Shown: piece by piece, positions 51,598-60,555 of the stretch
Layout of the letters: every line of letters begins with the position of its first letter
How positions within the stretch are numbered: position 1 is the stretch's first letter
NCBI GenBank assembly: GCA_963826035.1
Contig: CAWGVZ010000021.1
Span: forward strand, 146,913-210,912
Length of the DNA: 64,000 nt
From: Actinophytocola sp963826035
GTDB taxonomy: Bacteria > Actinomycetota > Actinomycetes > Mycobacteriales > Pseudonocardiaceae
Direction of reading: 5' to 3'
Translations under genes and position numbers: made by a program
The notes under the pieces: generated by a model
The model's database searches: none
Told to the model about the DNA's origin: nothing
The model's input: the letters and a program-made list of their open reading frames with translations, nothing else

Positions 51598-53076
51598 TCA
51601 CACCCCCGGCCACGTGTGCACCGGTTCGTTCGTGTGCATGTGCCGCGCGTAGCGGCGCGTCATCTCCCGCAGCGCCTGCTCCCGGTTCACCGACCGCGTG
51701 GACTCCAGCGACCGCACCGTGTCCACCTGCCACGTGGCGCCGTTGCGCCCGCTGATGCAGCGCTGCTCGATCACGCCGAGCAGCCGATCGCGCTGGTCGG
51801 GTGCCACGCCCCACGCGTCGAGCCCACTGTGCGCCAACGGCAACAGCCTGCGCAGCACCAGCTCGGTCACCGGCACCTCGCCGATCCCCGGCCAGTACAC
51901 CCGCGCGGAGATGCCCTCCTTGGCCGCCGAATGGAAGTTCTCCTCGGCCGCCGAGAAGCTCATCTGCGTCCACAGCGGACGCTCCTGCTCGGCCAGCGCC
52001 CGCACCAGCCCGAAGTACAGGGCGGCGTTCGCCATCACGTCGACCACCGTCGGGCCGGCCGGCAGCACCCGGTTCTCCACCCGCAGGTGCGGGCGGTTGT
52101 CCACCACGTCGTAGATCGGCCGGTTCCAGCGGTAGATCGTGCCGTTGTGCAACCGCAACTCCGACAGCTGCGGAGTGTCGCCCCTGGCCAGCACCTCGGC
52201 CGGGTCCTCGTCGTCGCACAGCGGCAGCAGCGCCGAGTAGTAGCGCACGTTCTCCTCGAACAGGTCGAAGATCGACGTGATCCACCGGTCGCCGAACCAC
52301 ACCCGCGGCCGCACCCCCTGCGCCTTCAGCTCGTCCGGGCGGGTGTCGGTGGACTGTTCGAACAGCGCGATCCGGCTCTCCGCCCACAGCTGCTTGCCGA
52401 ACAGGTACGGCGAGTTGGCGGCCAGCGCCACCTGGATGCCGGCCACCACCTGGCTCGCGTTCCAGTAGTTGGCGAACATCTCCGGCGCCACCTGCAGGTG
52501 GTACTGGACACTCGTGCACGCGCTCTCCGGCGCGATCGTGTCCGCCTGGGTGACCAGCCGCTCCTCGCCCGCGATGTTGATCTCGAGGTTCTCGCCGCGG
52601 GCCGCGAAGATCTGTTCGTCCAGCAGCTTGTAGCGCTGGTTGGCCGACAGCGTCTCGGCGTTCATGTGCTCGTGGTGCAACGTCGGCAGGATGCCGATCA
52701 TCACGATGTTCGTGTCGGCCGACTCGGCCTTCTCCTCGGCCGCGTTCAGGCTCGCCCGCAGGCTCTCCTCGAACCTGGCGAGCCCGTCGGGCTCCAGCCG
52801 GTGCGGCGGCAGGTTGATCTCGATGTTGAACCGGCCGAGCTCGGTCTGGAACGCCGGGTCGGCGATCGCCGCCAGTACGTCCGAGTTCTTCATCGCCGGA
52901 TCGCCGGCCGCGTCGACCAGGTTCAGCTCGACCTCGAGACCCGACATCGGCTGGTCACTGTCGAACCGCGACTCCGAGAGCATCTGGGCGAACACGTCGA
53001 GACACTGGCGGACCTTCTGCCTGAACCGCTGCCGGTCCGCCCGGGTGAACTCGGTCCGCTCGACATCCTGACCCAT
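51598..53076 (-). CDS. Glutamate-cysteine ligase family protein
   Basis: 492 aa from ATG 53076. ATP-grasp-like GCS fold: M-S-G-L-E-V-E-L-N-L-V early (metal ligands), then F-N-I-E-I-N-L-P, and M-I-G-I-L-P-T-L near 160. A central S-V-Q-Y-H-L-Q-V with nearby His supports carboxylate-amine ligation. Actinobacteria make mycothiol rather than glutathione, so this may be an ergothioneine-pathway (EgtA-like) or other gamma-glutamyl ligase. The exact amine is unknown. Confidence 0.78.
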   Translation of the reverse strand: MGQDVERTEFTRADRQRFRQKVRQCLDVFAQMLSESRFDSDQPMSGLEVELNLVDAAGDPAMKNSDVLAAIADPAFQTELGRFNIEINLPPHRLEPDGLARFEESLRASLNAAEEKAESADTNIVMIGILPTLHHEHMNAETLSANQRYKLLDEQIFAARGENLEINIAGEERLVTQADTIAPESACTSVQYHLQVAPEMFANYWNASQVVAGIQVALAANSPYLFGKQLWAESRIALFEQSTDTRPDELKAQGVRPRVWFGDRWITSIFDLFEENVRYYSALLPLCDDEDPAEVLARGDTPQLSELRLHNGTIYRWNRPIYDVVDNRPHLRVENRVLPAGPTVVDVMANAALYFGLVRALAEQERPLWTQMSFSAAEENFHSAAKEGISARVYWPGIGEVPVTELVLRRLLPLAHSGLDAWGVAPDQRDRLLGVIEQRCISGRNGATWQVDTVRSLESTRSVNREQALREMTRRYARHMHTNEPVHTWPGV

Positions 53077-53162
53077 CGGCCTCGCCTCCCGGTCCGGTGC
53101 TCTCGGTGCCGGTACCCGCACGCTCCGAGATCAAACCAGCCTACCGGGCTAAGCTGCCTCGG

Positions 53163-53768
53163 GTGAGCGACAATCTGGTGTGGATCGACTGTGAGATGAC
53201 CGGCCTCGACCTGAGCAAAGACGCGCTGATCGAGATCGCCGTTCTCGTCACGGACTCCGAGCTCAACATCCTCGACGACGGCGTCGACCTGGTCATCCAT
53301 GCCGACGACGCCGTTCTCGACACGATGCCCGACATCGTGCGCGACATGCACGCCGCCTCCGGGCTCACCGAAGCCGTGCGGCAGTCGGCCATCAGCCTCG
53401 CGGACGCCGAGCTGCAGGTGCTCGACTACGTCCGCCGGCACATCCCCGACTCGCGAACCGCGCCGCTGTGCGGCAACTCGATCGCCACCGACCGCGGTTT
53501 CATCGCCCGCGACATGCCCACCCTCGACGGGCACCTGCACTACCGCATGATCGACGTGTCCTCCATCAAGGAGCTGTGCCGGCGCTGGTACCCGAGGGTG
53601 TACTACGCGCAGCCGGACAAAGGCCTGGCCCACCGCGCGCTGGCCGACATCAGGGAGTCCATCCGCGAGCTCGCGTACTACCGGGGCACGGCGTTCGTGC
53701 CGTTGCCAGGACCGACCAGCGAGCAGGCGAAAGCCGTGGCCGAGGCCCTGCTGGAGGGCAACAGCTAA
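53163..53768 (+). CDS. orn: Oligoribonuclease
   Basis: 201 aa from GTG 53163. DEDDh exonuclease: W-I-D-C-E-M-T-G-L (first Asp and Glu), N-S-I-A-T-D-R-G-F (Asp), and A-H-R-A-L-A-D-I (His and last Asp). It degrades 2-5-nt RNA and pGpG to mononucleotides. The orn gene followed by tRNA-His matches gene order in other actinomycetes. Confidence 0.95.
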   Translation: MSDNLVWIDCEMTGLDLSKDALIEIAVLVTDSELNILDDGVDLVIHADDAVLDTMPDIVRDMHAASGLTEAVRQSAISLADAELQVLDYVRRHIPDSRTAPLCGNSIATDRGFIARDMPTLDGHLHYRMIDVSSIKELCRRWYPRVYYAQPDKGLAHRALADIRESIRELAYYRGTAFVPLPGPTSEQAKAVAEALLEGNS

Positions 53769-53830
53769 CCGACTATCAGCCCGCGGCGCCCACACGTTAC
53801 GATGATGCGCGCCGTCGTTGACGGGCAATG

Positions 53831-53906
53831 GTGGGTGTAGCTCAGCTGGTAGAGCACCTGGTTGTGGTCCAGGATGTCGCGGGTTCAAGTCCCGTCACTC
53901 ACCCCA
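53831..53906 (+). tRNA. tRNA-His (GTG)
   Basis: 76 nt with encoded CCA. Acceptor GTGGGTG pairs with CACTCAC (one G-U), D-arm AGCTCAGCTGGTAGAGC, anticodon GTG in GTTGTGGTC, T-loop GGGTTCAAGTCCC. Bases 53861-53904 are repeated at 55440-55483, so the gene is also the attachment site of an integrated element. The tRNA itself is intact. Confidence 0.95.
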
Positions 53907-53917
53907 AGGTTTATGCA

Positions 53918-53959
53918 GGTCAGAGCCTCCTTACTCGCATGAGTAGGGAGGCTCTGACC
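53918..53959. terminator. Hairpin terminator after tRNA-His
   Basis: GGTCAGAGCCTCC at 53918 pairs with its complement ending at 53959. An inner TACTC/GAGTA stem closes a GCAT loop, and GTTTA follows. Confidence 0.8.
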
Positions 53960-54004
53960 GTTTAGTGTCCGATTTTGGGAGCGAGATGGGAGCGGACTCC
54001 CAGG

Positions 54005-54391
54005 TCAGGCCCCCGGATGCTCGCGCAGAAGACGGTCCAGGACGGGCACTGCTGAGTGCGGTGAGATCCGCAGCCGCTCAGTCAACGACTGCTCCCACAT
54101 CGTCTGTAGCTCGACCCTGAGCGCCGCGCGCATGTTCTCGCTGACGTGGCTGTAGATGCCTCGCATACCCGGAACCTCATGCCCCATGCGCTCTGCCTGG
54201 AGCGGGTACGGAATGCCCGCTTCGTCCATCCAGGTTTGATGTCCGTGCCGCAATCCGTGCGGCGTGAGACCCGGCCGGATCGCGAGCCATGACGCGAAGC
54301 TGGTTGCGTCAGTCAGACGTGGTCGTCCCCGGCCGGCAGGCGGCGCATAGGTCGAAACGTCCGGCCCCCCGACCCGGGAAGCGTGCCCTAA
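54005..54391 (-). pseudogene. C-terminal fragment of a tyrosine recombinase (integrase)
   Basis: The frame from 54391 down reads R-P-R-L-T-D-A-T-S, then G-L-T-P-H-G-L-R-H-G-H-Q-T-W and H-V-S-E-N-M-R. The L-R-H box and the R-M-G-H and Y-S-H motifs supply the catalytic Arg, His and Tyr region. The N-terminal arm and core-binding domains are missing. The fragment abuts the stop of the AT-rich gene at 54392, in the same frame, which marks the deletion join. About 129 codons remain, with no start better than TTG 54253. Confidence 0.85.
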
Positions 54392-55051
54392 CTATTCGAT
54401 ATCATCATGTCTGCGATCCCGGTGATGCCGAACCTCGTAATCCAGCAGTCGTTCGATCCGATTGATAAGTGCGATATAGGACATAGCGTCCGCCTCATTC
54501 GACCGCGAAAATCGGCCGGACCAAGATTTGCCAATCCGATCTGCATTAATGATCGATACCTTTAGATCCATGGTTATATAGCCAACATACTGAAGGAACC
54601 GCAAATCTTCTTCGAGACTCGAGTCAAATGGACGCTCTTGGTAATTTCTCCTAGTCCAATAGATAACACGATCTGCTAACTGCGCGCGAGCGTTCTTAAT
54701 CGCTAGTCTTGGATGTGCACGTGCCGTCTGAAGAGCAGATTGCAACCGCATCACACTAGCGTCACCCACCGAGAGTTCTGGCGCACCATTGTCAGCCGAC
54801 CCTTTCTCTGAATCGGATTCACCCTCATCGTAGCCATCGGGGTCGAACTGCGCATCTGCTTCGAGTTCGATGCGGTCTACAGTTTCGGCCAGTTCCCTAA
54901 AGCTTGCTTTTACCCCGAATCCCTCCGCCTCATTCATTCGCTGCAGCAGACTGCGGAGTGGATTTCGAAGGATCAACACGATGACTATCATGGCGACTGG
55001 CCACGACAGTAATTGACCGATGAGCGTCGACACGAACTCCCAGCCATTCAC
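54392..55051 (-). CDS. Low-GC membrane-anchored protein of unknown function
   Basis: 219 aa from GTG 55051; longer starts to 55210 lack support. One membrane helix near the start (L-L-S-W-P-V-A-M-I-V-I-V-L-I-L) is followed by an acidic linker (D-E-G-E-S-D-S-E-K-G) and a helical cytosolic domain ending R-L-L-D-Y-E-V-R-H-H-R-D-R-R. Its GC is clearly below that of neighbouring genes, and it is the only intact cargo gene between the tRNA-derived repeats. No family recognised. Cargo at tRNA sites is often defensive, but nothing in the sequence proves that here. Confidence 0.7.
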   Translation of the reverse strand: MNGWEFVSTLIGQLLSWPVAMIVIVLILRNPLRSLLQRMNEAEGFGVKASFRELAETVDRIELEADAQFDPDGYDEGESDSEKGSADNGAPELSVGDASVMRLQSALQTARAHPRLAIKNARAQLADRVIYWTRRNYQERPFDSSLEEDLRFLQYVGYITMDLKVSIINADRIGKSWSGRFSRSNEADAMSYIALINRIERLLDYEVRHHRDRRHDDIE

Positions 55052-55632
55052 GCGCCTGAGACCCCTTCTCGCTGGGCACCAACCTCGTTGAGCTGAGACG
55101 CTGATCCGCCTCGGTATAATCTTAGACACTCCGCCTACACGGCTTCCGCCGGACGTTCCCGTGCACGGTGTCGACCAGGGGTCTGAGTACTTCGGGTTGG
55201 TGTCCAGCACGGCCGGTGACCCAGCACCTCGTGGCGTGCGGCGTCGAGGAGTTGGGGCCCGGCACTGGGAGGACTCGGCCCTGGCACCGGATTCAGCCGT
55301 TGCTCCAACTCCAGTGGGAGCAAAATGGGAGCAAAGAAGCGCGGCCAGGGGTGGTCAGGTACGGCCAAATGACTTCAGCGCATGGGGTCTGACCTGCGCA
55401 TCTGTCGACCACAAGGCCCGTCCTGCAGATTGGATCTTTGTTGTGGTCCAGGATGTCGCGGGTTCAAGTCCCGTCACTCACCCGTGGGTGTTCTGTGGTT
55501 GGTGGCCCTTCGGGGCCACCTTCCCCACCTGGGTTCGTCATCACGTTGGGGGCCGAGCCCCCCAAACCCCCCACCGGTGCGAGCTCCTGCCGACCCAGCG
55601 TGGTCCATTTCGGCATTGACCAGCATTTTGGG
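55052..55632. other. Non-coding end of the tRNA-His element and downstream spacer
   Basis: 580 bp without a gene I can support. It holds a TATAAT at about 55116 on the plus strand, a direct repeat of GGGAGCAAA at 55317-55335, the attR copy, and then ordinary high-GC spacer to the L,D-transpeptidase stop. Confidence 0.55.
55440..55483 (+). repeat. Right attachment-site copy of tRNA-His 3' end
   Basis: 44 bp identical to 53861-53904, covering the anticodon loop through most of the acceptor stem. It is only a half-tRNA and cannot fold as a tRNA. Confidence 0.92.
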
Positions 55633-56820
55633 CTAGCGGTTGCCTGTCTGCCACTGCTCCCACGGGATCTGCCAGTCGCCGAGGCCGTCCCAGTGCGGGA
55701 GGGGCTCGCCGCCACTGTTCTGGACGACGACCACGTCGCCCTTCCTGGACAGTTCCTGTAGCCAGCTGGCGTTCTCCGTCGACATGTTGATGCAGCCGTG
55801 GCTCACGTTGTCCTGGCCCTGGTCGCCCACGGACCACGGGGCCGAGTGGTAGAAGATGCCGCTGTTCGACATGCGGCTCGCCACCGCCACATGCGTGCGG
55901 TAGCCGTCACCCGATTCCACGGGGACGCCGTAGGTGCTCGAGTCCATCGTGTAGTTCGTGTGCTCGCTCATCACCACGTAGGTGCCCGCCGGGGTTTCGT
56001 GGTTCGGCTTGCCCATGGAGATCGGGATCGTGCGCGCCACCGCACCGTTCACCGTCACCGTCATCTGGTGGGTCGCGCCGTCCGCCACCATGGTGATCGC
56101 GTCGCCCACGGTGATCGTCGCCACCCGGCTGTCGTCGCCGAAGACGCCGTCGCCGAAGTGCTTGCCGTAGATCTCCGCGTTGATCGTGATCTTGGTGCCG
56201 GCCGGCCAGTACTCCTTCGGCCGCCAGTGCACCTGCTCGTCGTCGAACCAGTAGAAAGCGCCCTCCACGGCCGGCGTCGACGTGATCTGGATCGCCTGCT
56301 CGGCCGCCACCTTGTCGGTGATCGGCACCTCGAAGTAGAACGCCAGCGGCTGCCCCACGCCCACCGTGTCGCCGTCCAGCGGGCTCATCGAGAGGTCCGA
56401 CTTGACCCGTGGCGTCGCCGTGGTGAACGTGGACGTCACGGTCACCGGCTTCTCGTCGGTGCCCACCCCGGTCGCCGTGGCCGAGTAGGTCCGCCCGAAC
56501 CCGAGCGGCTCGGACGTCTGCCAGGTGGTCCCGTCCGGCGACAGCACACCGGCGACCGGCTCCCCGGCATCGTTGGTCAGCAGCACCTCGGTGACCTTGC
56601 CGTCGACCGCGGCCACGGTGATCGGAGAGCCCGGCGGCACGTCAGCGGCCTTGTCCGCCGGCGTGACGACCATCTGCACGGGCTTGGGCGCCGGCTCCGG
56701 CGCCGACGACTTGGTCGAGGCCGGCCCGGCCTCTTCAGCTGGACTGCTGGTAGTACACGACGTGACCCCCGTCACGGCCAACACGAGCAACGCCCCCACG
56801 ACGAGTCCACGCCGAGTCAT
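55633..56820 (-). CDS. L,D-transpeptidase (YkuD) lipoprotein
   Basis: 395 aa from ATG 56820. Lipobox V-T-S-C near residue 22, a Pro/Ala linker, two immunoglobulin-like domains (V-V-T-P-A-D-K-A and M-S-P-L-D-G-D-T-V), then the YkuD domain with I-P-I-S-M-G-K near residue 270 and the catalytic H-G-C-I-N (Cys nucleophile). It makes 3-3 cross-links in peptidoglycan, as mycobacterial LdtMt2 does. It faces the cell wall. Confidence 0.93.
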   Translation of the reverse strand: MTRRGLVVGALLVLAVTGVTSCTTSSPAEEAGPASTKSSAPEPAPKPVQMVVTPADKAADVPPGSPITVAAVDGKVTEVLLTNDAGEPVAGVLSPDGTTWQTSEPLGFGRTYSATATGVGTDEKPVTVTSTFTTATPRVKSDLSMSPLDGDTVGVGQPLAFYFEVPITDKVAAEQAIQITSTPAVEGAFYWFDDEQVHWRPKEYWPAGTKITINAEIYGKHFGDGVFGDDSRVATITVGDAITMVADGATHQMTVTVNGAVARTIPISMGKPNHETPAGTYVVMSEHTNYTMDSSTYGVPVESGDGYRTHVAVASRMSNSGIFYHSAPWSVGDQGQDNVSHGCINMSTENASWLQELSRKGDVVVVQNSGGEPLPHWDGLGDWQIPWEQWQTGNR

Positions 56821-56958
56821 CCCGTACCGTCCCGATCTTGCTCGCCCACCCAGTGCCTGTCTCAGCACAGTGTGCCGGATGCTCCCCCGCCGCCGGACCC
56901 GGCCGACCGAATCCGGTTTCAGTACCCCGGGAGGCGCGTGCTAACGTTTCGAACGCAG

Positions 56959-57031
56959 GCGCCGCTAGCTCAACTGGCAGAGCAGCTGGCTCTTAACCAG
57001 CGGGTTCGGGGTTCGAGTCCCTGGCGGCGTA
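56959..57031 (+). tRNA. tRNA-Lys (CTT)
   Basis: 73 nt without encoded CCA. Acceptor GCGCCGC pairs with GCGGCGT (one G-U), D-arm TAGCTCAACTGGCAGAGCA, anticodon CTT in GGCTCTTAACC, T-arm CGGGGTTCGAGTCCCTG, discriminator A. Confidence 0.95.
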
Positions 57032-57039
57032 CTCACAGA

Positions 57040-57073
57040 CCGCAGGTCAGCATCCGTGCTGACCTGCGGTTTT
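57040..57073 (+). terminator. Intrinsic terminator after tRNA-Lys
   Basis: CCGCAGGTCAGCA (57040-57052) and its perfect complement (57057-57069) with a 4-nt loop, followed by TTTT. Confidence 0.9.
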
Positions 57074-57230
57074 GTGGTTTCGGACAAGCCTCCGATGATC
57101 GTTCTGATCGTCCATTGTGGTCTGATGGGTGCTCCGTGGGTGCTCCTGGGCGGAAACCGGGCGGATCATCATGATCAACAACCTGTGACGTCATGTGCCC
57201 TGCTGGTGGTCCGTGCCGGGTGGGAGCACG

Positions 57231-57362
57231 GTGCGTGACGGGCCCGATTGGCGTTCTTGCCATCACGGTTGGATCAGGGGGCGGCATCTCCGGACCGCTG
57301 AAGAGTTGGCCGCCTGGTTGACGGTCGAAGCTCAGCCTGGGGCAGGTGGCGTTGTGAGGTGA
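57231..57362 (+). CDS. Possible 43-aa protein before the sensor kinase
   Basis: GTG 57231 follows GGGAG 4 nt upstream. The product contains S-C-H-H-G-W-I-R and R-T-A-E-E-L-A-A-W-L-T-V, the second part looking like a short helix. It ends TGA 57362, 65 nt before the kinase start. The rest of the 57074-57427 gap shows only GTGGGTGCTC-type repeats near 57130, as found beside old integration sites. Coding status is doubtful. Confidence 0.25.
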   Translation: MRDGPDWRSCHHGWIRGRHLRTAEELAAWLTVEAQPGAGGVVR

Positions 57363-57427
57363 CCAGGCATCGACCAGGCATCGATGTTCCGAGTGTCGCA
57401 GTAAATGGCTTTAGTTAGGTTGACTCC

Positions 57428-59695
57428 GTGGGCGTTGACAGGAAGCTGACGTATGCCGGTGTGCTTGGAGAAGGGACGACGCTGGCGGTCGTTTTTCGTC
57501 ATGTCATCTGCCTGTTGATCGGCGTGATGTGGTTGGTCGCGCCGCCTCGGCCGGTGCCGACGCTGATCGCGACGGTGCTGTTGATGTTGTGGTCGGTTAT
57601 CCGGCTGCGTGGTCGAGACACCGGGCCGGCCTGGGCAGGTGTCGACCTGCTGGTGGTGGTGGCATACCTCGCGGTACCCGCAAGCGCGGCCACCTCGGCG
57701 TCGGCCATCGGTGGCAGCACCCAGGTGAAGGTGGCTGCGGCGGTGGTCATCTCGTTTGGTATCGAGCAGCGCGCACGGTGGTCGGTGGGCAGCCTCGCGG
57801 TCGTGCTGGCCGCGCTGTTCGCGGGGTTCCGGAACGTCGCCGACCTGGACCTTGGCCGCTTTCTGGGAATGTTCGCCGTTCTGTACCTGGCCGTGTTGTG
57901 GGCTTTGGCGGTCGCCGCGCGGCAGATGGTGTTGCGTGCGGCCGAGGGTGTCGATGCGTCCCTCGAGGCGTTGAGGCGAACTCGGCTGTGGGCCGCGGTG
58001 ACGGGGGCGCGACGACGCTACGAACGCGAGCAGCTGGCGTTGATGCACGACACCGCGGCATCGACGTTGCTCCTGGTGGGGACCGGGGTCGAGATCGGCG
58101 CGGCCCAGTTGGCCGCGCAGGCACGCCGCGACCTGGCCATTCTCGAGGCCGGGGTACCGGTGTTCGATGACGACGGCGAGGTGGATCTGGTGGTGCTGCT
58201 GTCGGACATCGCGTGCGAGTGCCGCACGTCGCTCTCGATGTGCGGCCTCGGGACTCTGCGGATCCGCCCGGCGGTCGCGTGGGCGGTCACCGCCGCCGTG
58301 CGGGAGGCGCTGACCAACGTCGACCGACACGCCCATGCCCGTTCTGTGCGGGTCGAGGTCGGCAGGTGCAGCGTGGCGATCATCGACGATGGGATCGGGT
58401 TCACCCGCCCGAGGGACGCGAGTGCGGGCAGGCACGGGATCCGGCGCTCGATTATCGCGCGGATGAGCGCGATCGGTGGTGCCGGCACCGTGTCCGGTGT
58501 CGCGGGCGGAGGCACGCGGGTAGACCTGACCTGGACTTCGTCCTCGGGCTCGACCGAGACCACCCAGGGCGTGGACTCGGTTGACACCGTGGTCGCGGTG
58601 AACCGACTCGAGCTCAAGCTCGCGTTCGCCCTCGCGGGTATCGCGATTGTCGATGTCACATTGCAGTCCTCACGCGCCTGGTCGCTGCCGGCGCCGACGC
58701 CGCCGGGCTGGGCACATGCGGGGCTGGCCGCGGTGGTCGTCGCATGCACGCTGCCGGCGATGCTGGCTGTGCAACGGCGTCGGGTCACCACAGTGTTGCT
58801 GATGACGATCGCGGTGTCGGTGTCGGTCGCGCTGAACGTGTTGTTGCCGGCCAGCGAGGTGCTCGGTGAGACGAACTGGAGTGTCGGGGCAGTCGGCTGG
58901 ACGGTGGTCGCGCTCGGGCTGCACGAGTCACGAAGCGTCACCATCACCGCGCTGGCCGGATGGTGGCTCCTGGTCTGGGGCGTGGTGCTGACCCGCGCAC
59001 CGAGCACCGACATGGTCATTCTGCTCGGTTATCACACCGCGACGATCCTGTGCACCCAGGTACTGATCGCGTTGTTCGCAGGTACGATCCACCGGGTTGT
59101 GGAGGTCGTCGCCGAACGCGACCGCGAGCGACGAACGATCGAGGTGGCCACGGCCGTCGACCGAGTGCTGAGGCAGGAATGCCAGCGTCGCTACCGTGAC
59201 CAACTGCGGTCCGTGGCGCCGATCCTCGGCGGCCTCGCCGACGGGAGCATGTCCCCGAAGTCGTCGGCCGTCATCGCGGTCGCGCGTGTCGAATACGGCC
59301 GGCTCCGGCGTCTGTTCGACCGCGCCGACCGCATGGACCATTGGCTATTGGACGATTTGAGCACGGCGATCGACCGCGCTGAAGCGCGTGGCGTGCGCGT
59401 CACCGCCGAGGCGGCGAGCGATCTCCCCGACATCTCCGACGAGGCGCGTACCGGGGTAAGCGCCGCGATGGTGACCTTGTTGGCGGCGAGCAGATCACAC
59501 GCCCGGATAGTGTTGACTGCGGAACCCGGGCAATTGGTGGTCAGCGTGGTGTCTGACGCGCCGGCCGAGGCCGCATCGCGCGGAACCGATCTCAGTGACG
59601 GGGTGGAATCGGAGTTGGTCGTCGACGAGGAATCCGAGGCGGTGTGGCTGCGCCTGCGCTGCCCGTGCCCGGATTCGGAAGGGGCCATTAGGTGA
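57428..59695 (+). CDS. Double-module sensor histidine kinase, second module degenerate
   Basis: 755 aa, about twice the usual size. Module 1: four to five membrane helices (residues 20-165), a HisKA_3-like helix with Q-L-A-L-M-H-D-T-A-A-S (phospho-acceptor H207), and an HATPase with N-box R-E-A-L-T-N-V-D (N296) and G1 box D-D-G-I-G (319-323). Module 2: five more helices (about 395-555), a long helix Q-E-C-Q-R-R-Y-R-D-Q-L without His, and a final domain with no N-box Asn. The second half is thus a pseudokinase. GTGA overlap couples it to the response regulator. Confidence 0.85.
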   Translation: MGVDRKLTYAGVLGEGTTLAVVFRHVICLLIGVMWLVAPPRPVPTLIATVLLMLWSVIRLRGRDTGPAWAGVDLLVVVAYLAVPASAATSASAIGGSTQVKVAAAVVISFGIEQRARWSVGSLAVVLAALFAGFRNVADLDLGRFLGMFAVLYLAVLWALAVAARQMVLRAAEGVDASLEALRRTRLWAAVTGARRRYEREQLALMHDTAASTLLLVGTGVEIGAAQLAAQARRDLAILEAGVPVFDDDGEVDLVVLLSDIACECRTSLSMCGLGTLRIRPAVAWAVTAAVREALTNVDRHAHARSVRVEVGRCSVAIIDDGIGFTRPRDASAGRHGIRRSIIARMSAIGGAGTVSGVAGGGTRVDLTWTSSSGSTETTQGVDSVDTVVAVNRLELKLAFALAGIAIVDVTLQSSRAWSLPAPTPPGWAHAGLAAVVVACTLPAMLAVQRRRVTTVLLMTIAVSVSVALNVLLPASEVLGETNWSVGAVGWTVVALGLHESRSVTITALAGWWLLVWGVVLTRAPSTDMVILLGYHTATILCTQVLIALFAGTIHRVVEVVAERDRERRTIEVATAVDRVLRQECQRRYRDQLRSVAPILGGLADGSMSPKSSAVIAVARVEYGRLRRLFDRADRMDHWLLDDLSTAIDRAEARGVRVTAEAASDLPDISDEARTGVSAAMVTLLAASRSHARIVLTAEPGQLVVSVVSDAPAEAASRGTDLSDGVESELVVDEESEAVWLRLRCPCPDSEGAIR

Positions 59696-60336
59696 TCAGG
59701 ATCGCCGTCGTCGATGACCATCCGCTCATCCACGACGGAGTCCGGGAGTGGTGCCGGAACAGCGAACCGCCGATCGACGTTGCGGTTACCTGCGAAAGCC
59801 CTGGCGAGTTCCTCGCCGTCGATCCGCCGGTCCAGGTCGACGCGGTGATACTCGACCTCCAGTTCGGTGACGCGGCTCCAGACGTGGGTGCCCTGCAGCA
59901 GATCTGCGCACACGGCCATCGAGTGGTTGTCCTCTCGCACTACACCGAACCCGACCTCGTATTGGACTGCCTGGACCGTGGCGTGGTCGCCTACCTGGCC
60001 AAGGGCGAGAACCGCGAACGCGTAGTGGCCGCCCTGCACGCGGCCGCGACCGATCGCCCTTATCAGAGCACGACCATGGCCAAAGCCATGCAATTGGGAC
60101 GCTCGGTCAATCGGCCGCGCCTGTCGGATCGGGAGCGCGAGGTCCTTTTGCTGTGGTTTCAAACCGAATCGAAAGCCCTTGTCGCCCGGCAGCTCTACTT
60201 GACCGTCGGCACCGTCGACACGTATCTGGCTCGGATCCGTACGAAATACGCGGCGGTCGGGCGGCCAGCTCCGTCGAAGGCGGCACTGGTGGCACGCGCC
60301 ATCCAGGACGGTCTCGTCTCCTCTGACGAGCTGTGA
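59692..60336 (+). CDS. NarL/LuxR-family response regulator
   Basis: 214 aa from GTG 59692. Receiver: V-D-D-H at residues 7-10, phospho-acceptor Asp in A-V-I-L-D-L, and Lys in Y-L-A-K-G. C-terminal LuxR HTH L-S-D-R-E-R-E-V-L-L-L-W with V-G-T-V-D-T-Y-L. It receives phosphate from the adjoining kinase and binds DNA as a dimer. Palindromic sites in the next intergenic region are plausible targets. Confidence 0.9.
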   Translation: MIRIAVVDDHPLIHDGVREWCRNSEPPIDVAVTCESPGEFLAVDPPVQVDAVILDLQFGDAAPDVGALQQICAHGHRVVVLSHYTEPDLVLDCLDRGVVAYLAKGENRERVVAALHAAATDRPYQSTTMAKAMQLGRSVNRPRLSDREREVLLLWFQTESKALVARQLYLTVGTVDTYLARIRTKYAAVGRPAPSKAALVARAIQDGLVSSDEL

Positions 60337-60383
60337 ATCTCGCTGTCCACACCGTGCTCGATTCTCCCTCACTCGAAGGCGGT

Positions 60384-60413
60384 CCGTCTGTCAGGTGATC
60401 ACCAGACAGACGG
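60384..60413. promoter_or_regulatory. 30-bp palindrome after the response regulator
   Basis: Arms CCGTCTGTC and GACAGACGG flank a central GGTGATCACC, with a single unpaired base on each side of the centre. It could be a regulator dimer site or a terminator stem, though no T-run follows. A related copy lies at 60556. Confidence 0.65.
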
Positions 60414-60555
60414 CTACGCGCTTCCCAGACACACTCGAGTCGCCGCATTGCGGTGACCAGAGCTTGTCGGTGCGGGAAAGTTCGGTGCTGGGCCGCCCCA
60501 CGGGGCGATTCCGTCTACGCGACTGCCGGCGCGGATTGGCCATCGAATCGACCCG

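Larger units (their letters stand above)
53861..55483. mobile_element. Remnant of an integrated element at tRNA-His
   Basis: Bounded by a 44-bp direct repeat, the 3' part of tRNA-His (53861-53904) and its copy at 55440-55483. Inside are the C-terminal part of a tyrosine recombinase and a low-GC gene. There are no replication, transfer or phage structural genes, so most of the original element has been lost. Confidence 0.82.

Noticed and set aside
55440..55483. Second tRNA-His gene
   Set aside because: Only the 3' half is present, with no D-arm or 5' acceptor strand. It is the right attachment copy.
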